The notes below the pieces were generated by a model. That model saw only the letters and a list, made by a program, of their open reading frames with translations. It was not told the origin of the DNA and made no database searches. From Nectonema munidae (lineage: Eukaryota; Nematomorpha; Nectonematoida; Nectonematidae): a stretch of 64,000 nucleotides of DNA. A program made the translations under genes and the position numbers. Location of the stretch: assembly GCA_030549495.1 (NCBI GenBank), contig JAUIRK010000106.1, forward strand, positions 1 through 64,000. The letters run 5' to 3'. Positions within the stretch are counted from its first letter, which is position 1, and each line of letters starts with the position of its first letter. Shown in pieces: positions 58,555-64,000 of this stretch.

Positions 58555-60219
58555 TATGGATCATCTGGGTCCTCAGTGGGTGTATGGGGTAGGGAAGAAG
58601 TTTCTTTTCTCATAAACATGCTAATTTTTGTCTGAATGGTTCGTTTCTTTTTATCCTCATAAATTTCATGATACGATGAAAAACATCTAGCACTATTTGT
58701 TCAATCCTTGTAAACCGTTCAATATTCAGGTCCATAGATTCAAAATGTGAAAAAAGTTTATTCACCTGAGATAAACCTTCCAACAATCTCTTTACGGTGA
58801 ACATTCTTTGTGATTCGTCCTCCTTCTCTTCTGCATTCCTCCTTTCTTCTGTCACTTTTTTTATCTTCACCTGTTAATTCTTCCTCACATTGGTCCAATA
58901 ATTCTTGGATTTCTTCTCTTTCACATTCCAAAGAAAGATTTTTAGCTAGAACGAGTATTTTTTCTCGAATCTTTTCAAGGTCATTGTCACTATCAAATCC
59001 ATCAAAAGTATTAACGTATCGTTTAACACAGTTTTCCCAGATTCCGTTCATACATGTCACTGATTCCCATGCTGTAGAGATGTTCTTAACGGCTTGAAGA
59101 AGATCTCCTCCCAAAAATCTTGCAAAGATAAATTTGGGTCGGCATCTGTAGCAGCTATAGCTTGGGCAAAGGTCGTTTGAGATAATCAGCCTTGAATGCA
59201 GCAATGCAACCTTGGCCCATAGGCTGGATGAGTGGAGATGTATTTGGGAGTAAAAATACCACCTTTACGTCTGGACGGAAATCTTCTAGATAAGGTGGAT
59301 GTCCAGGTGCGTTATCCAAAAATAATAAGATCTTAAATGGAATTTCGTTTAGCAAACAATATTCTCGAACTTGGGGAACGAAACAGTTAGTAAACCAGTC
59401 TTCGAAAAGTGGTTGAGTCATCCATCTTTTCGTGTTGAAGCGAAAATATGTAAGGAATATTTATTTACACTCTTAAAAGCTCTTGGGTTTTCTGCACGAT
59501 AAACTAAGGTGGGCTGGAGATTAAATGCGACAATGCTTCCGCCCAAAGTCAGCCTATCTTTAAAAGCTTTAAATCCAGGCATAGTATTTACTTCTTTATG
59601 AATATAAGGGCGTGCTGGCATGCGTTTCCAAAATAAGCCAGTTTAATCTACATTGAAAATCTGCTCTGGTAGATATTCTCCTTCTTTAATAATTTCATCA
59701 AAATTCTCAACAAATCGTTGTGCTCCTTCCACATCTGAACTCGCTGCTTCGCCAGTGACTCGAACATTATGTAGTTCGAACCTCTTCTTGTTTCTTTTGA
59801 ACCAGCCTGTTCTAGCCGTAAATTCAACATTGTTCCTGCACACTTCTTCAACGAATTGAAAAATACTTAAAGCCTTCGACTGCACTTTATAAAGGCTTAG
59901 AGGCATTCGTTTTTGAATTTGGCTTCCCATCCAAATATTTAACAACTCCTCCATTTGATGGATTGGTCCCGTCCGTTGCTTCGTTATTACCGTCGATCTG
60001 ATAGGTGCCGAACCTTTGACTGCTTCACGAATACTCTCTCTGTCCTTCAAAATGGTCGATACTGTAGAATGTGATAATTGAAGTTCACAGGATATCACAT
60101 TTACTTTCTTCCCACCTTCATACTGCTTTATCACTTTCATTTTTGTGCCAAGATCAAATAGCCTTTCTTTCTTTCTTAGCAGCCTTGGGAATATCGAGAG
60201 ATGAGTCTCTTTTTGGCAT
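58555..60219 (-). pseudogene. Tigger-type (TIGD1-like) transposase, degraded
   Basis: It starts at the ATG at 60219 (MPKRDSSLDIPKAAKKERK). After a one-base shift near 60165 come the CENP-B HTH (DLGTKMKVIKQYEGGKKVNV, LSHSTVSTILKD) and the second HTH (FTARTGWFKRNKKRFELHNV). The DDE domain follows: IFNVD directly followed by a stop where relatives have Glu, then TGLFWKRMPARPYIHKEV, FLDNAPGHPPYLEDF, and SPLIQPMGQGCIAAFKADYL. The third catalytic Asp of QPMDQG is Gly here (59215-59217). The C-terminal region includes LQAVKNISTAWESVT and a Glu-rich tail, and ends TPTEDPDDP. About six frame breaks and one stop lie along it. Length and order fit a full-length Tigger gene. Confidence 0.8.
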
Positions 60220-60432
60220 CTTGATGGTGTTTGCAGTACAAAAAATATGGTCCTTTGTAATACACGCACACAACGCGGTAGAAGTATTCTACACAATAAA
60301 ATTATTTGTAGAATATAATTACTTATTATTTTAGTGTGGGTAAAATTGTCCTACATTGCTAGGCATGACTTATATTCTTGAATCTATATACTTGAATTAA
60401 TATTCTATTAAATGTTAAATGTTATCGCATTG

Positions 60433-60492
60433 TGGTCGTGGTCGTAAAGTTGGTCTGTCGTAACTCGCATAGGTCGTAAGTTGACGAGTTAT
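60433..60492 (-). repeat. Tigger-like terminal or subterminal repeat
   Basis: The minus strand reads AACTCGTCAACTTACGACC, then GCGAGTTACGAC and ACTTTACGACC. This is the reiterated ACTTACGA pattern seen at Tigger ends, 5' of the transposase at 58.6-60.2 kb. Confidence 0.45.
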
Positions 60493-60499
60493 ACTTTAA

Positions 60500-61165
60500 A
60501 ATATTGCATGGTATCTTACAATAACATTAATAATAATTGACAAAAATGATTATAGAATAATTTTTTATGCCAATTATAGTCAACTTTTTGAGGTCAATTT
60601 TTCAAGGATATTTAGGTCAACTTTTGTTGCCACTAGTTTTGATAAAGAAAACTCTGATACCCTAAGTTTTTAACCCTGCGTTGACCAAAAATCATATAAA
60701 AAGTTTAAATGAAATATAAATGAAACAAAACTGCTTTCTGAGTATCTTTTTAAAATATTTTTTGTCTGCCCCTTAGTTCAACCTCAAAAAGCTTTCTGGA
60801 AGATATTAATTAATATTAATAATAATTAATAAATCCAACCATTTAAAAATACAATTCAAAATATAGATTTTATAAATATAATGACTTTAGAAATAGATCT
60901 GTAGAATGATTATTTCTAGACGCTAAAAATTCATTTCTCGAAATTCACGAATACAAAAATTTTGCATGCTGTTACACTACTTCAGAAAGAAATTGAAAGA
61001 ACTTTTTTGTTTTTGTTTAAACCACACTTAGTTAAGCTACCATTAATGCTGAAAATGAATATTTTCACGATTAGAAATTTGAAACCTTTTTTTCTATACT
61101 ACATAAAGGTACCGTGGGGTGGGTGTTTTCATCGAGAACAATTGTGCCTCTTGTATCGAACTATG
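60500..61165. other. AT-rich spacer
   Basis: No gene was recognised. TTTAGGTCAACTTTTGTTG at 60609 echoes the dispersed repeat at 45.9 and 57.9 kb. Confidence 0.35.
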
Positions 61166-61169
61166 AGAA

Positions 61170-61252
61170 AGTAGGCTTGATGCGGGATCGAACCCAAGAC
61201 CTTGAGTTATCGAAATCCAGTACCTAAGTAATCTCACTCACGCGAAACAAAG
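61170..61252 (-). repeat. tRNA-derived SINE or tRNA pseudogene
   Basis: The minus strand contains a B box in CTTGGGTTCGATCCCGC. About 40 bases upstream is an A-box-like GAGATTACTTAGGTACTGG, with an anticodon-arm-like TGGATTTCGATAACTCA between. The acceptor ends do not pair, so it is not a functional tRNA. The layout fits a tRNA-derived SINE head. Confidence 0.5.
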
Positions 61253-61455
61253 AAACGCAATTATACGTCAAATAAACAAATAAAATATCGTTAAAAAACT
61301 GTCACTAAAAGCAAAATAAAGTCGTTATAAATAAAATGAAATTCGCTGAATTTAGCAACTTTTTCTCTCTATTGGCAACACGGTTTCCTTCCTCTGCAGT
61401 GGAATGATGCCTTTTTCTTTTCATTTACTTTCAAACGGGTGAAATTTCAATCCTG

Positions 61456-61800
61456 TTACTTTCTCTTCCTTTCGAACTTTTTCAGTTGTTGGGAATTTTC
61501 TGAAATATAAAAGGTAATAAAGGCATCTAACAAGTAATATTTTTGGCACAATTTCTTTACAGGTAGTTGTACTTGGCCATTAGTGGCTTGCACGCGTGCT
61601 AAGTCCACCCTGGTAACTCCAGTCCTCTGTGCGAATACCCGCGGGTACTCTTGTTTAAAAATTTGAGCAGCCTGGCGTTTGTCTGTTAAGAAATAACAAA
61701 TTCTGGTTTGAACCATTTGATTGTAAGCAGCATCGATTGAAAGACAGGCATTTTTGAAAGCTTTGTCGATTAATAAATATTGTGAGCATGGAATTGATAG
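61456..61800 (-). CDS. unidentified open frame, possible exon
   Basis: The frame is open from about 61800 and has an ATG at 61716. It reads SQYLLIDKAFKNACLSIDAA, then YNQMVQTRICYFLTDKRQAA, QIFKQEYPRVFAQRTGVTRV and DLARVQATNGQVQLPVKKLC, and stops in a Lys/Arg-rich end (KKFERKRK). It is less AT-biased than its flanks and has a natural-looking amino-acid mix. I recognise no family. It could be the last exon of a host gene, or part of an unknown element, given its tRNA-like and Tc1-like neighbours. Confidence 0.3.
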   Translation of the reverse strand, partial: LSIPCSQYLLIDKAFKNACLSIDAAYNQMVQTRICYFLTDKRQAAQIFKQEYPRVFAQRTGVTRVDLARVQATNGQVQLPVKKLCQKYYLLDAFITFYISENSQQLKKFERKRK

Positions 61801-61804
61801 GAAT

Positions 61805-62240
61805 CAATAAAAAAATTTCATCACAATATTTTTTGTTAAAAAGTTGTCAAACTATTAAACACATTGCTGATCGCATTCAAGTTTAACTTATTTAAACCGC
61901 AAGGGATTGTTGGAATAAATACAAAATAAAGATTTGTAATGGAAAAGTGTTTAATTAAAAAAAAAAGTTGTAGTAGAACGTTTTTCCTGACTGCTTAAAA
62001 TCTGGATCCCGTAATGGAGAATAGCAAAAATTATTGTAAAGTGCTTCTTTATCATGTGAGTTCGAGTATTGGAAGTTTCTTAACTTCAATGATGAAATAA
62101 TACTAGTTTCTTATATATAAAAAAGTGTTTATCCATATTTTTCAATTATCTCTTCTGAAAAAAAAGTTTTTTTCCAATAAAAATTATGTTTCGATGTAAA
62201 ATATGTGTTACCAGGGTTGAACCGATTGTAGACAGACATT
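61805..62240. other. AT-rich spacer, nothing recognised
   Basis: No coding frame, repeat or RNA signal was supported here. Confidence 0.4.
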
Positions 62241-62244
62241 TTTA

Positions 62245-62352
62245 GACCTTTTCATTTTCAAAATGGGAAATAGCAAATTCAAAATGGGAAATAGCAAATT
62301 CAAAAGGGGAAATGACTAATTCAAAATGGGACTTTTTTTTTCATTTTTTTGA
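62245..62352 (+). repeat. left TIR made of 21 bp units
   Basis: After a CCTTTTCATTTT lead, the unit CAAAATGGGAAATAGCAAAT(T) occurs twice. A variant with GGGGAAATGACTAATT and a partial CAAAATGGGAC follow. Confidence 0.9.
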
Positions 62353-62549
62353 ATAAATTTTTTCATGTTTTTCTTTCATTCGTTTAAACTTTTACCAAAG
62401 CCTTCATTTGAATGAAAAAAAGTAAACAAATTTGAACAAAAATTTTTTATTTGAGAAAATTTCCACAAGAAGTTATTCAAATTAGCAATTGTAAAATTTC
62501 AATAAAACTTTTTTTGATAATTCTTCGTTCCATTTTATTCTTCGACAAT

Positions 62550-63600
62550 ATGCCAAATCAAAAGTTGAAAAAAGTCGGATCATTAGATAAAAAAAATCAA
62601 ATTTTAACAGTTTACGAAGCGGACGGTGATTGGAGGGCATTGGCAAAAAGTCTCGGAGTTAATAAAACTACTCAATATAGATGGATCGAAGAGGGAAACA
62701 ATCCAGATAGAAGAGGTGGAGCTCGAAATACGAAAATTAATGAACAACACAAAAAAATTTTCATAGAATGCATCGAATACAATCCGAGAATATCTCTACC
62801 ACAGATCAAAAGTCAATTTACCTAAAAGTTTCCTTTGAAATTTCAAAAGAAAGCATTAGACGTCACCTTGACCTATTACTGTACACTTTGAAAGAAGTTC
62901 GCTTTGAACCAGAAACGGCTAATTCACTCATAAATAAAGAAAAAAGAAAACAGTTTGTTATCGAGCTTCTGGAACAACAATCTGAGGGAAAACCCATTTT
63001 GTTTATGGATGAAACAAATTTTAATATACACATTTCAAGAAAACAAGGTCGATCAAAACGACGCCTCAGATGCTCTGTGCCCGCAGCAGCTTCAAAGCGA
63101 GCAAACATTCTGGTAGGTGCAATTAGCTCTTTTGGGTTAGTTTATCATGAAATTAGAAGAGGATCCTTCAAAAAAAACGAAGCTGAAAATTTCGTCAAAA
63201 CCACCCTGAGAAAAGCCCTATAGCTACCCCAAGTTCATGTTGTGTTGGTTATGGACAATGCTCCTTGCCACTCGGGTATTGAAAATATTTTAAACGAAGA
63301 AGAATTTTCTCTTGATAAAATTCTGCGTTTGGAGCCATATAGCCCAATGTTGAATCCGATCGAATCAATTTGGAGTAAAGTGAAAGCTAGGGTCAAAAAG
63401 GAGTGGACTGAAATATCAGGTGAGGTTTTATATAATTCTGATCGAGGCGGCTTGGGAATAATGGAATTTAGAACAAAAAACTGGAAAAAATGGTTGCTTT
63501 GGCAGTCGATGAGATAAATCCTTCTTTTTGCTCAAATTTGATTGCCAAAATTTAGCGTTTGTTTCCTGATGTTTTAAATTGTGCTTATATTCAATTTTGA
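62550..63600 (+). pseudogene. Tc1/mariner-like DDE transposase, DD35E spacing
   Basis: The ATG at 62550 begins MPNQKLKKVGSLDKKNQ. The N-terminal HTH region includes DWRALAKSLGVNKTTQYRW. A one-base shift lies near 62815, after which KVSFEISKESIRRHLDLLLY continues. The DDE_3-type catalytic domain has FMDETNFNIHISRKQGRSK, VVLVMDNAPCHSGIENIL and YSPMLNPIESIWSKVKA, giving the two Asp and Glu; 35 residues separate the second Asp from the Glu. A TAG at 63221-63223 falls just before the second Asp block. A shift near 63470 leads to KLEKMVALAVDEINPSFC, and a further TAG precedes RLFPDVLNCAYIQF and the final TGA. The protein would be about 350 residues, normal for the superfamily. It would cut and paste the element at TA sites. 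Confidence 0.85.
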
Positions 63601-63708
63601 TTTTTTTTTGTTTTGATATCAAATAAACTTGTTCGAAAACTTCTATTTTTATGAAATATGTTTAAAAATATAATCAGAAACTCAATAAAAGTTCTAATAA
63701 AAAATTAT

Positions 63709-63815
63709 TTAAAAAAATGAAAAAAAAGTCCCATTTTGAATTAGTCAATTCCCATTTTGAATGTGCTATTTCCCATTTTTAATTTGCTATTTCCCATTGT
63801 GAACATGAAAAGGTA
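63709..63815 (-). repeat. right TIR made of 21 bp units
   Basis: Inverted counterpart of the left repeat with the same order of unit variants (two AATAGCA units, then the GACTAATT unit, then GGGAC). The units nearest the end differ by a few bases. Confidence 0.9.
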
Positions 63816-63822
63816 TAGACAT

Positions 63823-64000
63823 TTCTCAAAAGCCTATTCTAATTCTAATTGGTAAAAAATATTTGTAGATATTTACAGGCGAGTCTTGTAGGCTGTGGAA
63901 AGATGGATTGCTTTAGTTTCCAGTAGTCTATTGTATCCTCGTTTTGTGCTGATTCATGGTTCTCTAAAATATGCAGATAATTCTTCGCCCCACGTGTCAA
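63823..64000. other. flank, nothing recognised
   Basis: No coding frame, repeat or RNA signal was supported in this final stretch. Confidence 0.4.

Larger units (their letters stand above)
62245..63815 (+). mobile_element. Tc1/mariner-superfamily transposon, 1.57 kb
   Basis: Terminal inverted repeats of about 105 bp flank a single transposase gene. TA lies at 62243-62244 and 63816-63817, matching the superfamily's TA target. The element is structurally whole, but the transposase has two frameshifts and two stops. Confidence 0.88.

Noticed and set aside
61170-61252. Functional tRNA gene
   Set aside because: A and B boxes are present but the acceptor strands do not pair and the arms are imperfect.
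62260-62340. Regularly spaced ~21 bp repeats resembling a CRISPR array
   Set aside because: Units are directly adjacent with no unique spacers, and an inverted copy closes a transposon. They are terminal repeats.

Overview
This 64 kb window is AT-rich, gene-poor eukaryotic DNA built almost entirely from transposable elements at many stages of decay. The mix of families (pogo/Tigger, piggyBac, hAT, MULE-like, Tc1/mariner, a PHD-bearing LINE, a Penelope-like fragment, tRNA-derived SINE-like pieces and many short non-autonomous elements) points to an arthropod. A caligid copepod (sea louse) is my best guess from family resemblance only. No host protein gene, rRNA or complete tRNA can be supported. 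Three short coding-like stretches (35.0, 45.4 and 61.5 kb) are the only candidates for non-transposon exons, and all are weak.

Layout. 0.2-6.4 kb: a pogo-like DNA transposon with matching terminal inverted repeats, on the minus strand, carrying a nearly intact LINE inserted near the end of its transposase gene. The LINE has two ORFs that overlap by 8 nt, one frameshift, and three ~90 bp tandem units directly upstream of ORF1. 6.4-9.9 kb: no gene seen. 9.9-18.9 kb: three decayed copies of MULE-like elements, at least one with an OTU-type protease domain, interleaved with an intron-bearing multicopy transposase-like gene and a Tigger remnant. 18.9-21.2 kb: a GC-rich retroelement fossil (RT and RNase H). 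21.6-29.1 kb: a piggyBac remnant ending in a perfect 23 bp fold-back, a split hAT element, two MITEs with target duplications, an inverted pair of ~300 bp repeats, and a hAT element inserted into a piggyBac-like MITE. 30.2-34.8 kb: a Penelope-like GIY-YIG fragment, a ~137 bp tandem repeat, a MITE and a second piggyBac transposase. 35-45 kb: essentially gene-free. 45-57 kb: hAT and hAT-like remnants and several MITEs. 58.5-60.5 kb: a degraded Tigger transposase. 62.2-63.8 kb: a Tc1/mariner-superfamily element whose long inverted repeats are made of 21 bp units.

How it fits together. The window is best read as a layered insertion record: LINE in pogo, hAT in piggyBac MITE, MITEs and repeats in hAT, and a retroelement in or beside MULE. 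I found no coherent new system. The more distinctive items are the OTU-MULE-like family, the tandem units at the LINE 5' end, the reiterated 21 bp terminal repeats of the Tc1/mariner element, and the fold-back joint in piggyBac.
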